Shown: positions 35,475 to 46,655 of the stretch, piece after piece
How the letters are laid out: every line of letters begins with the position of its first letter
How positions within the stretch are numbered: position 1 is the stretch's first letter
NCBI GenBank assembly: GCA_026120035.1
Contig: JALRME010000042.1
Coordinates: 222,767 to 286,766 of the forward strand
DNA from: Coleophoma eucalyptorum
Lineage: Eukaryota; Ascomycota; Leotiomycetes; Helotiales; Dermateaceae
Length of the DNA: 64,000 bases
Direction: 5' to 3'
The notes under the pieces: model-generated
What the model was told of the DNA's origin: nothing
Database searches by the model: none
What the model saw: the letters and a program-made list of their open reading frames with translations, nothing else
Program-made: the position numbers and the translations under genes

Positions 35475-37824
35475 ATGGATAATGTGCGCAATACCCAACG
35501 GCTGCCTAGGCGTTGCATCGAATGCTCCAGGAGAAAGATCAGATGCAGTAAAACCATTCCATGCGCGCCTTGTATCAAGCGCGGTGTCGCTCATTTATGC
35601 GCGCGGGAAGTGGTGAGCATCAAAGGGAGCCTTAAAGTGTATGTATCACTTTCCTTCTCCACACGTTCTTATTCCCCAGTGCCACGTTATCTTGTGCTCG
35701 CCCACTCTAGTGACAAATTTTACCAGTGCTATTGATGATGATCAAGCCAATCCTACAGACCAGGATACTGCGGGCCTTATCAAAGAGAATGCGCTTCTGC
35801 GGTCACGCATTGCGCAACTTGAGCTAGCCCTTGCCTTTCGATGCCACAATCGGGCGGGACCAAGTTCTCGCCTGTCTGAGGTCAGCGATGGAATAATTGA
35901 AGCCCAGGTGTTTCATAAGGAGAGACTCGATCGAATTGAGCACTTCGAATCTATCCTTGAAGCCTGGTCAAAAGGCAAGCAAGGATTGAAGCCCGGGGGG
36001 ACTGTTACTGAGCCCACTACACCAGTGCCTATTTATATTGCTGGCCGAAACAGCATCCCTTCGCGGCAGCTCAGTGATGCAATCATATCTTTTGCACTCC
36101 ACGAACTGGGATGGATTCATTGTGCAATCAGAGCTTCTGACTTTCAGTCACAGTATGAAAGTTTTTGGAAGGTCTCTGAGCTACCAAGCAGCATCCAAAA
36201 TAAGGTGGAACACTCGTGGATGGCATTGTTCTACAGCTTACTCTCGGTATGTCTTATGTCAGATATTTTAACTCAACTAACAACTAAAGGCTGGTTTCTT
36301 ATTTGCTGAGCCATGCGATCTAGCGCAAGGCAGTCAAGACGCAGTGTTCGAGTTGCCTGCCAAACAAGACTTTTTCCAACAGGCCAAACGATGGTACACT
36401 GCAGCGTTGAGAGAGCTTGAAAATTCAGACATCTTGGGTGTGTCAAATATCCAAAATATACAAGCAATCGCAATCCTAACATTGTGCAACGGAAATTTTG
36501 GGGAAACAGAGAGAGAAATAATGCTCATTGGTGTTGCAATCAATGCTGCTAGACGGCTCAAAATGGACCGATTGGGAAGCGAAGATACGTTCACTCAACC
36601 TTGGGGGTCAAACCACTCATTGTGGGCAACAAGGGCAGATAGAGAACTCGGGAGACGATTATGGTGGACTTTGGTTATTTGCGACTGGTGAGTTATAAGA
36701 AATTTTCTGCACTCGCACCGCTCACCAGCCTTAGGCTTGGAGATGTAACGCGCCCGGCTTCAATATCACCTATGAGCTTTGACTCCGTCATATCTGCAGG
36801 TCAACACGATCACAATATTCTACTTGGATGCAATCGTATTGGCACAGATTGTCCCTCTCCCATCGAAAATCACGTTGCGATGGCTAAGCTCTCTCACATT
36901 GCTTATACGTATATCAAAGCCGACAGAGCCTACTCTTCAGTAAACATTAGCAAGGCTATACAAGAAATACAAGAACTACAACATCAGCTACCAGTGTATT
37001 TGAACTGGGATGATTCTAGCTTACTAGATGACAAACCTTGGGACAACCTGTATCCCTGGCTGTCTTGGCAACGCTACCAGCTCAAAATTACATTTGAGTT
37101 CATCAAGCTCACGCTGTTCAGGCTGTCATCTGTTACACTGACCTCCGTTGAGCAAACAGATAGCTTCAGAAAAGGCACTATTCGTGCCGCAACAAGTATA
37201 ATCACCATGAGGACTATTGCGGTGCATCGCAAGCTTGAAAGGTCCTGGTAAGAGTTTCCTGGTTAATTTGAAGATAAATTACTATGATGCTAAGTTAATT
37301 TTAGGTCGGTTTCGGCTGCCACATTAGCAGCTGGAATATCCCTAGGGATAGACCTCTACTGTAAGGACCAACCAACACCAGGGGAAGCACAAGAGCGGTA
37401 TCAACAAATAAAAGATTGCATTTCGAAATTGCAGGAAGCAGAGACTTCAACTATCATTGCGCTAAAAGGCCAAGTTATTTTAAATCGGTTATTGCAGATA
37501 GTAGATCACTGGCAACAACGAGAGGATGAGACACAGAGGAGAGGTATACAGGATATTATCGATTTCGTTAGTGCACCAAAGCTAGAAACCGCTCTCGATA
37601 AACCCCAAGAGGAATCAACCCAACATGAGTTCTCCCACTATTTGACATCTGCAAGCGCATGGTTAGACGCAGCTGATGCCCAATTCTCTGGAAACTTATT
37701 GGGAGATTTTGGATACCCCCTTTTTATCGAAGCGGGTACGGAATACATGTTACCATATGAACAAATGGACAGAATAGGGCAAAATTCAGGTGATGACTAT
37801 AACCACAGCTCATTTGCACTTTGA
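35475..37824 (+). CDS. Zn2Cys6 transcription factor
   Basis: There are five exons, 35475-35638, 35727-36246, 36290-36687, 36735-37247 and 37305-37824, encoding 704 residues. The zinc cluster starts at residue 14, with spacing C-x2-C-x6-C-x5-C-x2-C-x8-C (CIECSRRKIRC). A leucine-rich coiled-coil linker follows (LIKENALLRSRIAQLELAL). The middle homology region includes NAARRLKMDR and RRLWWTLVICDW, the typical Fungal_trans core. This is a Gal4-type nuclear regulator. The start is the ATG that places the cluster about 13 residues in. It lies between the sugar-type transporter and the PhyH/CocE pair and is a candidate pathway-specific regulator of those genes. Confidence 0.87.
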
Positions 37825-37934
37825 GGCTCAGGAAGACTAGCGTTTCAAGTAATTTTCCATACAAATCAAATTTATTTTAACGAAATGTGAAGTACAACCG
37901 TGTTAAATACAATAGAGAAAGCTAAAGCTTTATT

Positions 37935-39013
37935 TTAATAGGCCTTTACTCCAGCCAACTTCAGGATTTGATCTGTTTCTTCCGGTTTCTCCAACGGCTC
38001 ATTTCGTTCTAAAGGATCAACAGAGCCACTAAGCCTGGCTTTACCATGGCCGTATATGTTGCAGTGAGGCCAATGTGTCGTTGCCTCATGACGTTTGAAC
38101 AGATCTGCCTTCAATTCGAGATCCTCCTTTTTGGCAAGCGCGGCGGGTGTATAGCAGATGTACATGACCGTGCGTACAGTATCATTTTCCGGAAGAGCCA
38201 CGTGATGAATCGTACGTGAATCCCACAAAATAAGATCTCCCGGTTCAGCATTCACCTTTATGAGCTTGCAGCCTCTAGCCTCGTACCATTTTATCTGCTC
38301 CTCCGTAAACATGTTGAAATCATAATGTTTGGCAGGCACTTTTGATCGATCGCCGGCAGGGTTTGTTTTGAAGAATTCTTCAAAAAGAGCAGAGGATCCG
38401 ACCATGAGGAGAAGACCACCGTCTTTGGGACCAGCTTGCGTACAACAGAGAAGTCCTTGCACACAAGCAAGTCCCTTACGTTCAGGGGCTTGGTCTACAT
38501 GAGGCCATGGAGTAAAATCGTGCAACTCTTGTTTTGGTAGCGTAATGTTGAAAGTATCAAATGAAACGAGGAGCTCGTCAGTGCCCCATAGCTTTACAAA
38601 TGGCTCTATGATTCCTGGTTCACTATCTACAGTCAGAATGGCGAAGGGTCTTATGATTTATTCCCGTAGGTAATAATCGTTCCGTTCTGAAAAAACGAAG
38701 GAATAGCACAGGGGAGAAGGATCGGCTGCACTTACGTTCTAGCATCCCACATAAATTTCTCGTGCGCTGCACAGTAGTTCAAGTACATGTGTCTGAAGTT
38801 TTGAGGTAAATTTTCTTTGGTCCATGTGCTCCTGTCGTTCCAGGAAAACCCATTTTCAAAAGATGCCAACCAGTCTTGGGCTTTTCTAGCATAGTATTTG
38901 ACCGCTTTCTCCTGAGGGACAGCGCCTTTAATGACGGTGTATCCGTCCTTGAAGAAAGCATCTCTCCAGTCACCATAGTTTGCATCGATGTTTTCTTCGA
39001 GTGATGGTGCCAT
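37935..39013 (-). CDS. PhyH-family Fe(II)/2-oxoglutarate-type dioxygenase, first copy
   Basis: There are two exons, 39013-38736 and 38622-37935, encoding 321 residues. The 113-bp intron is the longest in the cluster. Iron ligands are visible as HxD in WPHVDQ and the distal His in SRTIHH; an Arg a few residues later (DTVRTVMY) can hold 2-oxoglutarate. The sequence fits fungal phytanoyl-CoA-dioxygenase-like proteins (GDLILWDSR, YICYTP). These hydroxylate or desaturate small substrates, and the substrate here is unknown. It is divergent from the second CocE hydrolase, sharing an 876-bp promoter region. A paralogue lies at 54.8-56.1 kb. Confidence 0.87.
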
Positions 39014-39889
39014 GTTTTCTTTTCCACAGTTCTGGGAGAAATTGGATGCTTAATTGAGTGCTTCAAGAATTATGAATGAACCTGTTGAAATCTGATTCGA
39101 GCTTATTCATCTATTTTAAGAAGAAAGATAATAATTATCTAAGAATACAAGCAGCAATAGAGATTTATATAGCATATACTGTGTACCAACCTTCCTTGGC
39201 TCATAGGCGTCTGAGCGGGTAACTAGAGTTTACGCCACCTCCTCGGCCGACTTCGTATGCTTCAGCTCTCGGAAATAAACCTTGACACTGACCGATAATT
39301 CCAGGGCGAAGATCTCAACATATCAAAACGGCAAATCCTTTATGTGGACTGGGATTGGAAAATGAAACCGAAGGTTATTGATATCTCGCGCGAGCTCGCG
39401 CAAGTCTTTATCGGCAGCCTACAGAATGGAGCAAGCGTTGTCTAACAATCTCTCCTCCTCAACAAGGGTCCTCGAGTGGACCCCATGACAAGGTATTTGG
39501 TACGATCAAGTGACTTGCTAGCATTGATACGCTAAATAGTAAACTTTACGACGGAGTTCAGAGAGAGGGAGGGGAGTCGGCCAACCAATATCAGATATTA
39601 CCCCACACGGCATCGTTGGTTGTGGAGTTTGTTGCTTAACCACCAACAGATGGTCGCAATTCTTCTGCGCACTAAATCCATTGTTGGCAATGCGGATTCA
39701 ACTTTCCACATTATTATAAAACTTAAGATTAGGCTTTGTAGAAATAATGACAATTCTTAAAGTCTGGCTTGTTCAAAATAGTAACAAGTTTTATTAAATT
39801 GCAACTCCATTGCTCCATTCTACCCTTGGCTCTAGCAGCTGGCTTCCTACTTTTTATGCGCTATCTAGTTCATCTTTCTATCCAGAAAA
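39014..39889. promoter_or_regulatory. Divergent promoter region, PhyH dioxygenase and CocE hydrolase
   Basis: This 876-bp region is without a gene. A TATAAAA element at 39715-39721 lies about 170 bp before the hydrolase start. CGG-containing sites (for example CTCGGCCGAC near 39241) are candidates for zinc-cluster binding, which is inference only. Confidence 0.5.
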
Positions 39890-41659
39890 ATGCCACCTCC
39901 AGTGCAGCACGGTCTTGTCAAGTTAAATCCCCCCACAATTGGGAAAAACAACTACCAAGGGTTCAATCCACGCCAGGAAGTACTACCTAAGGGCTGGAGA
40001 GGCTACGAAGGTCGACCGCTTTCATGCGACATCCTTGTAGAACACGACTTTGGCGTCAGAGTCCGCGATGGCTGTACACTGTATTGCGATATCTATCGGC
40101 CAGCAAATTCAACTGAAAAGGTTCCAATTATTATGGCATGGAGTCCGTTTGGCAAAAAGTTCAACGGCATGACATTTTTGAAGCTGCTACCATGGGGCTT
40201 GGGAATCCCCAAAGATGTGCTAAGCGGACTGGAACGGTTTGAGGGTCCTGATCCAGCCGAGTACGTGCCGCAAGGATATGCTGTAGTCAATGTTGATGCG
40301 CGGGGTTCAGGTGACTCAGAAGGCTCAGTCGTCATCATGGGACAACAAGAAGCAGAAGATGGATATGATGTGATAGAGGCACTGGCAAAGCAGGAATGGT
40401 GCAATGGCAGCGTTGGATTGGCAGGGAATTCCCACTTGGGCATAGTTCAATGGTTCATCGCTTCTCTAAGACCACCGTCCCTTAAAGCCATTGCTCCGTG
40501 GGAGGCAGCTGGAGATCTCTACCGGGAGCAATTTGTACGAGGAGGGGCATGGGACAGCGGTCTTTTCGACTTCATTACAGAACATATAATTCAGGGACAC
40601 AACGGCTTAGAGCACTTCGCTGAGATGTACAGAAGAAGTAAACTACAAAACGCTTACTGGAAAGACAAACGAGCAAACATCAAGAATATCAACATTCCGA
40701 CCTACGTTGTAGCTTCCTATTCTACATTTGTTCATACAATGGGATCAATTAGAGGGTTTATGGAGGTGAACACCAAAGACAAATGGCTGCGATGGGATCC
40801 ATATCAAGAATGGTTTGACCTCTGGGCTATTGACGAATCCCGGAAAGATCTCGCTGCCTTCTTCGACAAATTTTTGAAAGGATTGGATAATGGCTGGGAG
40901 AAAACACCCATGGTGCGAAGTACATTACTTCGGTTCGGTGATAGTAATCCAATATATCCGATCGTCGAAGAAAACTATCCCATTCCGCGAACTCAATATA
41001 AGGAGCTCTTTCTGGGTTCAAATAGTAGACTGAGCTCTAGTGTGCCAGCTGAGGAAGGTGTCTTGAGTTACAATTCCGAGGCTTCAGGTCCGGACATTGA
41101 GTTTGTGAGCTTCACGCATACGTTCACTGAGACTACACGCCTAGTTGGAATGCCAAAAGCTGTCCTTCATATGTCATGTGAGGAGTTAGATGACATGGTA
41201 ATCTACGTACTTATTCGAAAACTTGACAAAGATGGGAATTTAATGCTGAATCTTAACATTCCTTGGAGTCATGCACCCATCAAAAGTATGGCCGAAGTGG
41301 ACCCAAAAGATCATCACAATATACTCTTTTATTTTGGCCCATTAGGAATTCTGAGAGCCTCGCACCGCGCAATCGATCCGACAATGTCAATTCACTCACA
41401 GTACCCATTTCATCCTCATGACAAGGAAGAAAAAATCACACCGGGAACAATAGTTGAGTTGCAAATTGGTCTTTGGGCAATGGGTATTCAATACGAGAAA
41501 GGAGAGTCTTTAAGAGTACAGATTAGCGGACAGTACCCATTATTTCAGGACTATACAGAGGTTGAAGTCGCAAATGAAATGGAAGAGCGGAACAAGGGAA
41601 CCCACAAAGTGTATTATGGTAGCTCCTACCCTAGTAGAGTTATTCTTCCATTTGTTTAA
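39890..41659 (+). CDS. CocE/NonD family hydrolase, second copy (single exon)
   Basis: This is an uninterrupted frame of 589 residues. The hydrolase core shows DGCTLYCDIYRP, NVDARGSGDSEG and a nucleophile elbow AGNSHLGIVQW. A cap region is followed by a C-terminal jelly roll (about residue 380 on, ending in VYYGSSYPSRVILPF). Compared with the first copy, the elbow has His instead of Tyr after the Ser. The position where copy one has GRHDLPFY reads RWDPYQEW, so the catalytic His is not obvious. Absence of introns contrasts with seven in copy one, so the two are old paralogues or came by different routes. It is divergent from the PhyH gene and convergent with the ALDH-like gene. Confidence 0.88.
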   Translation: MPPPVQHGLVKLNPPTIGKNNYQGFNPRQEVLPKGWRGYEGRPLSCDILVEHDFGVRVRDGCTLYCDIYRPANSTEKVPIIMAWSPFGKKFNGMTFLKLLPWGLGIPKDVLSGLERFEGPDPAEYVPQGYAVVNVDARGSGDSEGSVVIMGQQEAEDGYDVIEALAKQEWCNGSVGLAGNSHLGIVQWFIASLRPPSLKAIAPWEAAGDLYREQFVRGGAWDSGLFDFITEHIIQGHNGLEHFAEMYRRSKLQNAYWKDKRANIKNINIPTYVVASYSTFVHTMGSIRGFMEVNTKDKWLRWDPYQEWFDLWAIDESRKDLAAFFDKFLKGLDNGWEKTPMVRSTLLRFGDSNPIYPIVEENYPIPRTQYKELFLGSNSRLSSSVPAEEGVLSYNSEASGPDIEFVSFTHTFTETTRLVGMPKAVLHMSCEELDDMVIYVLIRKLDKDGNLMLNLNIPWSHAPIKSMAEVDPKDHHNILFYFGPLGILRASHRAIDPTMSIHSQYPFHPHDKEEKITPGTIVELQIGLWAMGIQYEKGESLRVQISGQYPLFQDYTEVEVANEMEERNKGTHKVYYGSSYPSRVILPFV

Positions 41660-42014
41660 GTTCACATTGTAATTTAAAGTCAATCTTCAAACAAAAATGA
41701 AGCAACATAAAATCATTTTACTTCAGTTTCGGCTTTATCTTTGCCAACAGGGGTTTTCCTCCAGGTCACAACTTCGGCTCAAGTGATAGAATGCATAACA
41801 AAGGGCGACCAATTTGATGATAAATTAAATAGTTACATAGGATAGTTCGAAATGGTTTTTGGACTGATCATATCATAACAGTATAAATAATAATGCAAAA
41901 TCGTTGGAAGTTTTCCATAGGATAGCTAATTAATGGCTCGAAATCAAACATAAATATGGTCAAATTCAAATACATGAGAACTCCATTGGGTCTTTGTGAG
42001 ACTTCGTCAACATC
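41660..42014. other. Convergent intergenic region
   Basis: This 355-bp AT-rich spacer lies between two gene 3' ends. It presumably carries both polyadenylation regions. No other feature is seen. Confidence 0.5.
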
Positions 42015-43638
42015 CTACCATCTCCTTTGTAATGCGCGAAATCCGAAATACAACCCAGAAATCACAGCAATTCCCGTTGTTACAGCTATTCCCTTTATCA
42101 AATACTCAACCTGTACAAAAAATCCAATTCTTTCCCCTCTTGGCTCTGGCTTTAAGGGAAAGATCAGTTTGTCATATGTTGCCCGAATTCCAGCTACCGA
42201 AGTTGGTAGAAATGAAACAGGTGGTAAAACTGTCGTTTGAAGGCGGGAAAATAACGATGTAGGATAAACTGGAGATAAGTCTCCTGCTGAAACGGCCTCG
42301 AAACCTAAGAAATCGTTAATCACTATCGGAATGAAAGTATTTAACCAGGATTCCCAACCAAAATTATTCGCAGTATTAATCTGTCCAACAGAGAACACAG
42401 ATGCAGGTATCCAGTCCTGAACGTAGCTAATATATTTCTCCGAAATTGGATTGAAAAATGTGAGCTGTTGTATCAGCTTGTGAAGGCCGATGATCGAATC
42501 CAAAGTCTGGTCCAACGATGTTACCGCGACGATCAAGACCCCACCATTATCGGTGACAAGTTGAAGACAGTCTTCAAAATTGTTTTGAAGAAGGCTTTGG
42601 TCAGTTGTGCGTTTTGAAAGGTCCAACAAGGAAATATTTGGGCTTATTTCCAGGAGGTTTTGCTTCTGTAAAGATTTGTATGTAGAATTTGCAGAATTCA
42701 TACCATTATTATTCTGCTGGCCAGATAAGTCCCTTAGTTTCCGCAAAAGATCATCCAAATCTTCTTTTCTAAGGAAGACTGCTGACAGCCGATGAGACGG
42801 TAGAGTCTTATCACCTGAATTGTCGAGGATCTCCCCAACAATTTGTTTCCAGTCTTTGGGTCCTTCATCTATTATTGCGAAGTTATATCCACCAGATGTT
42901 GAGTAAAATTGTGCTTTAGGTGATTCCAAGATCGACTTGTACTTAATGGATGCTGGACCATCATCTTAGGACGTTAAGAAGTCAATGTGCTGATACTAAA
43001 TAGGACACTATCTGGGGGCCTGAGCTTACCAAATATGGAGATATGATCAATTTCAGAGGTCTTAATGTCCGATATATTGACACCTGAGATGAAAAGGACA
43101 GTTTTGGAGTCCATGTAGCTCCTCCATTTCTTCTGTAAGAGCTTGACGAATGGGCTGTCTGTATCAAGGCTTGTGGCAATTATAACAACATTGCCAGCTG
43201 CAATCGAAGCTACCAAAGGAGTTAATCCGTATCTGACGAAATTAATAGAATTACAGAGGATGACATCGACCCCAAAAGGTCTTTCAGTGATTTTAATTTT
43301 CTTGTATTGTGCAGAAATCGCAGCTTTGCTTCGTAATTTCGGATTCTGCAGACTCGATATGTGACTGTGAAGCTCCTTAACGAAGATCGCTATTTCTCGT
43401 TCGTATACAATCTCTGAGATAGCCTGGGCTTTTTGTATACATAATCAGTTTCAGATTGCGAAATTTCTAGAATGTATTGCATACCTTCCGAAAGTGTAGA
43501 AACAATTGTGTCTCGATTATCAACCACAAACCGGTGCAAGTTGTGCAGCCTTGGAAGTCTTAATTTTGCATCTAGAGAAGTGTAGTTCGATTGCCACGAA
43601 TTTTGGGCAGCCGACACGATATCTGTGAAGGACGACAT
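42015..43638 (-). CDS. Aldehyde-dehydrogenase-like pseudoenzyme with C-terminal membrane anchor
   Basis: There are three exons, 43638-43485, 43428-43030 and 42964-42015, encoding 500 residues. The N-terminal half follows the ALDH cofactor domain (KITERPFGVDVILCNS, then PLVASIAAGNVVIIA). The catalytic half is degenerate. Where ALDHs have the Glu of LELGGK this protein has STSGGYN (about residue 210), and where they carry the Cys of GQxC it has NSGDKTLP (about 233-240). Both catalytic residues are therefore gone. A hydrophobic helix near residues 470-492 (GIAVTTGIAVISGLYFGF) followed by RALQRRW resembles the tail anchor of microsomal fatty-aldehyde dehydrogenases. All splice junctions and the frame are intact, so this is a gene and not a relic. 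It is divergent from the extradiol dioxygenase gene. Confidence 0.75.
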
Positions 43639-44144
43639 GAGTCAACTTTTTGATGATGGCGCAAAGTCTTAGATTTGTTCAGGATTCATAGAGGGAGCTG
43701 CGCAGAAGCATCAATGCAATATGTGCAAAGTAAGTCCTGGCCACGTGAGGTTAACTCCATAGAGGTCAATATATGATATTAAGTTACGGACCCGGAGATA
43801 ATTTGAGCACTCCGGGCACCCCCATTTGAATGCCGAGTGGGAGGGAGCATTGTACAAACATTTACCAGCCATGCTCTAAGCGCCTCCACCCGGGCCGGCA
43901 TATCCACAGGGTAAGCAGGGTATGACTGACAACTCTTTGGACTGCATCCCACACTGATCCGAGAACTATGCTGTGGATGCTATGTTTTGGCTTTGCGTGA
44001 GGCTTCTGTAACAGTCGCGAAAGGAAAATTACAAAGGCCTGCGAGCTGGCGTGCAATCTTGTGATCGGTTCACCATCATTCATGAGCCCTCACAGAATCA
44101 ATAAGCGAGTCTAATCCATATCATTTATCGAATCCATCATTACC
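43639..44144. promoter_or_regulatory. Divergent promoter region, ALDH-like and extradiol dioxygenase genes
   Basis: This 506-bp region carries several CGG/CCG triplets, including CGGACCCGG near 43788 and CCCGGGCCGG near 43889. Such triplets are typical contacts of Zn2Cys6 regulators. No gene is present. Confidence 0.45.
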
Positions 44145-45109
44145 ATGCCCCACGCTGAAGAGTCTGTAACCTTCACCCCAGCCGCATTTTGGTCTCATGG
44201 TTCTCCACTGATGTGCTGTAAAGAGTCCACCTCATCAGCGTACTGGCAAGAGGTTAGTTATTTCACCCTAAATATCTGGAAATGCAGATATCTAACGTAT
44301 CATATCTAGTTTGGAAAGCAAGCTCGAGCTCATAATGTCAAAGGTCTAGTGTTCATTGGCGCCCACTGGGAAGAGCTAGATGACCGCATTCGAGTGGCCA
44401 CAAAGCTGAAGCCAGATATTCTCCAAATGGATATGGTCCCACGGTCATACTGGGCAGATTATAAAATGAACATCGATCTTGGCCTCGCCCAACGAGTGAT
44501 TTCCCTTCTTCGGGATCATGATTTTTCAGATGTCGAGGAGGACCCAACTTTTGATTGGCATGACGATACCATCACGCCTGCTACCTGGATTTTTCCAGAA
44601 GGTACACCACCTGCAACGGTTGTGAGCCTAAATGCTCGATACAACCCCGTTTTCCATGCAAAAATTGGTCAAGCTCTAAGCCAGCTCCGCAAAGAAGGTA
44701 TTCTACTTTGTGGAACGGGAGGGGCTGTGCATAATCTATATCGAAATAATTGGCTGCCAGTATTGGCAAGGGGAGATAACTTCCAGCCAAATTCAAAGCC
44801 TGCTCAATGGGCTGTAGAATTTGAAAAGTCTGTCAATGATGTTGTTACCACAACGGCTGTTAGTATATACCCTTAACCTATTACTCACGCACACTAACGT
44901 TCACAAAGGGGTCACAACTTGTGGGATCATTGATACGATTGACCAATTCGCCCCGTTATAAAGATGCTCATCCTACCGACGACCACTTCTATCCGCTGAT
45001 TGTAATTGGAGGAGCAGTTGCAGAGGAAAATTCACATGGCCAGAAGATGGCTCAGACTTGGGAGTTACAGCATATGTGTAATAATCAGTTTGTTTGGGGA
45101 AGCTGGTAG
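44145..45109 (+). CDS. Extradiol ring-cleavage dioxygenase, LigB/DODA family
   Basis: There are three exons, 44145-44252, 44310-44858 and 44909-45109, with 57- and 50-bp introns, encoding 285 residues. Metal and catalytic His residues appear in SHGSPLM (residue about 18), GAHWEE, GGAVHNLYRN and DDHFYPL. That is the pattern of class III extradiol (LigB-like, DOPA 4,5-dioxygenase) enzymes. It should open a catechol-type ring next to the hydroxyls using Fe(II) or Zn(II) and O2. The acidic surface and the lack of a signal peptide suggest a cytosolic protein. This is the only ring-opening enzyme seen in the window and the strongest pointer to aromatic catabolism. Betalain-type chemistry is an alternative known for the family. 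Confidence 0.88.
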
Positions 45110-45376
45110 ATTGTAGTTGTCAACCACTCTGAAATATTCAACTATTGGTTAAGTCTGCCATCGTTCCTTATCTAGCTTGTGTCTCGCGTTACCACTTTAG
45201 TCAGGTTATCTGAAATGTCATATTTTGATCTATAGCCTCTATATTAAACATTTAGTCATCTTGGGTATCATATTAAATGCATCGCAAGATATATTTTAAT
45301 GTATTAAACCTACGAAATCAAGGTCTTCTTCGCTCAGTGAGCATATACATTGCTATATTTTCCAAGGAATCATCAT

Positions 45377-45970
45377 TTAGTCATCATTTCCACTAGCTGG
45401 AACCCCCTCTGTGCCTCGTCCAAGATCTTCCTTCAATACTTTGCCACCCAGAACCAACTTTTGACAGTCTTGAAGAACAAATAGCATTCTCGCCCACTCG
45501 GTCTCACTTGGGTTCCTCCACGCATGCATTGTTGCCCTTTGAACGGCTACGTCGCCTCGGTCCATGATTTGTGTTTCTCCGGAGTCTAGTACCAATTCAA
45601 TTGCTCCTTCAAGTACCACACCATAGTCCAGACTCTGAGTTCGGTGCATCATGCAGTCAAAGCCGGGAGCAAAGTCCACAATTCGACAAACGGTGCCTCC
45701 GGAATTGACCAGGCCAAGCTTCTTTGAGGACATAAGGGCATCATGTGTTTCAATATCTGCGGAGTCATTGAGAGATACTGGAAATGATGAGGTCGTGTAA
45801 ACTACGCTGAAGCCCATGGCATGGTCTTCGTAGGCAGACCAATTGGCAGGACGTTTGGACTGGATGATCGCTTTCCCAGTTTTCTCATCGTGGCCGGTAA
45901 GATAGGCTTGCACGCCACGAAGGTTTGACACCTGCTGTGGTTGTGGTGAAGGATTTTGAGAGGTAGCCAT
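45377..45970 (-). CDS. Cupin-domain protein
   Basis: This single exon encodes 197 residues. The cupin barrel covers roughly residues 95-180, with FAPGFDCMMHR, DYGVVLEGAIELVLDSGE and GDVAVQRATMHAWRNP. The metal site seems partial: one His in motif 1 (MHRT) and one in motif 2 (MHAWRN). Small cupins of this type often sit beside transporters and dioxygenases in fungal metabolic clusters, acting as isomerase, decarboxylase or unknown. An in-frame ATG at 46078 would add 36 residues of basic, poorly conserved look, so I use 45970. It is divergent from the second DHA1-like transporter. Confidence 0.8.
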   Translation of the reverse strand: MATSQNPSPQPQQVSNLRGVQAYLTGHDEKTGKAIIQSKRPANWSAYEDHAMGFSVVYTTSSFPVSLNDSADIETHDALMSSKKLGLVNSGGTVCRIVDFAPGFDCMMHRTQSLDYGVVLEGAIELVLDSGETQIMDRGDVAVQRATMHAWRNPSETEWARMLFVLQDCQKLVLGGKVLKEDLGRGTEGVPASGNDD

Positions 45971-46655
45971 TGGAATGATCAATTTGCCGATGATGGTAGG
46001 TTTGTCTCGTCCGAAGCAGTTTCTCATGCGATATAACAGTCTTGAATGAGAAAACGAGTCTGATATAAACGACCCCACTGAATCCGCATGGATGTTGTCC
46101 TACTGTCTCAGCCCGGATGTACAGCACTATGCTCTAGATGGGGCACGGTTTGCCCTGACGGGCAGTTCTCAGTCGGGTCGGTTCAGCAATGCAACAACGC
46201 CACCCCCGCACGGCCGAGCAGAGTCTCTTCTTTACCCCGAGATATTTCTCCACTACTGCCCCTGATGATCGTGGGGTGAGTGCGATAGTTGCGGGGTCCC
46301 CAGCCGGATCAAATGGTGAGCATGACTGATCAGAGTTCGTAGCGTTGTGATTTGTTCGGGACAGTGTACTTGTTGTGAAGCAGCCATTCCCACCCGCCCT
46401 CTGTCTGCCGCGGCGCCTGCTCCTTCTCCGACAGTAGCAGAACCAATTCAAGGTTGAAAATTTCAACTACTACTATATAAATGAGTTGCTTGGCAGCGAC
46501 CCCAGAAAAGAATACGAATCTTTTCCCTTCCGCCAGTGCTCCCACCCATCCACCCTTCCATATCTTCCTCGACCATTTTTCAGACTTTCTGTTTGTTTTT
46601 GGGGAAGTCTGAAGACGCTCAATACATTCCTATATCCCCGTCCCGTGACACAACC
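45971..46655. promoter_or_regulatory. Divergent promoter region, cupin and MFS genes
   Basis: This 685-bp region is without a gene if the shorter cupin start is right. TATATAAAT at 46474-46482 lies about 175 bp before the transporter start. The preceding 46190-46430 stretch is GC-richer than its surroundings. Confidence 0.5.
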
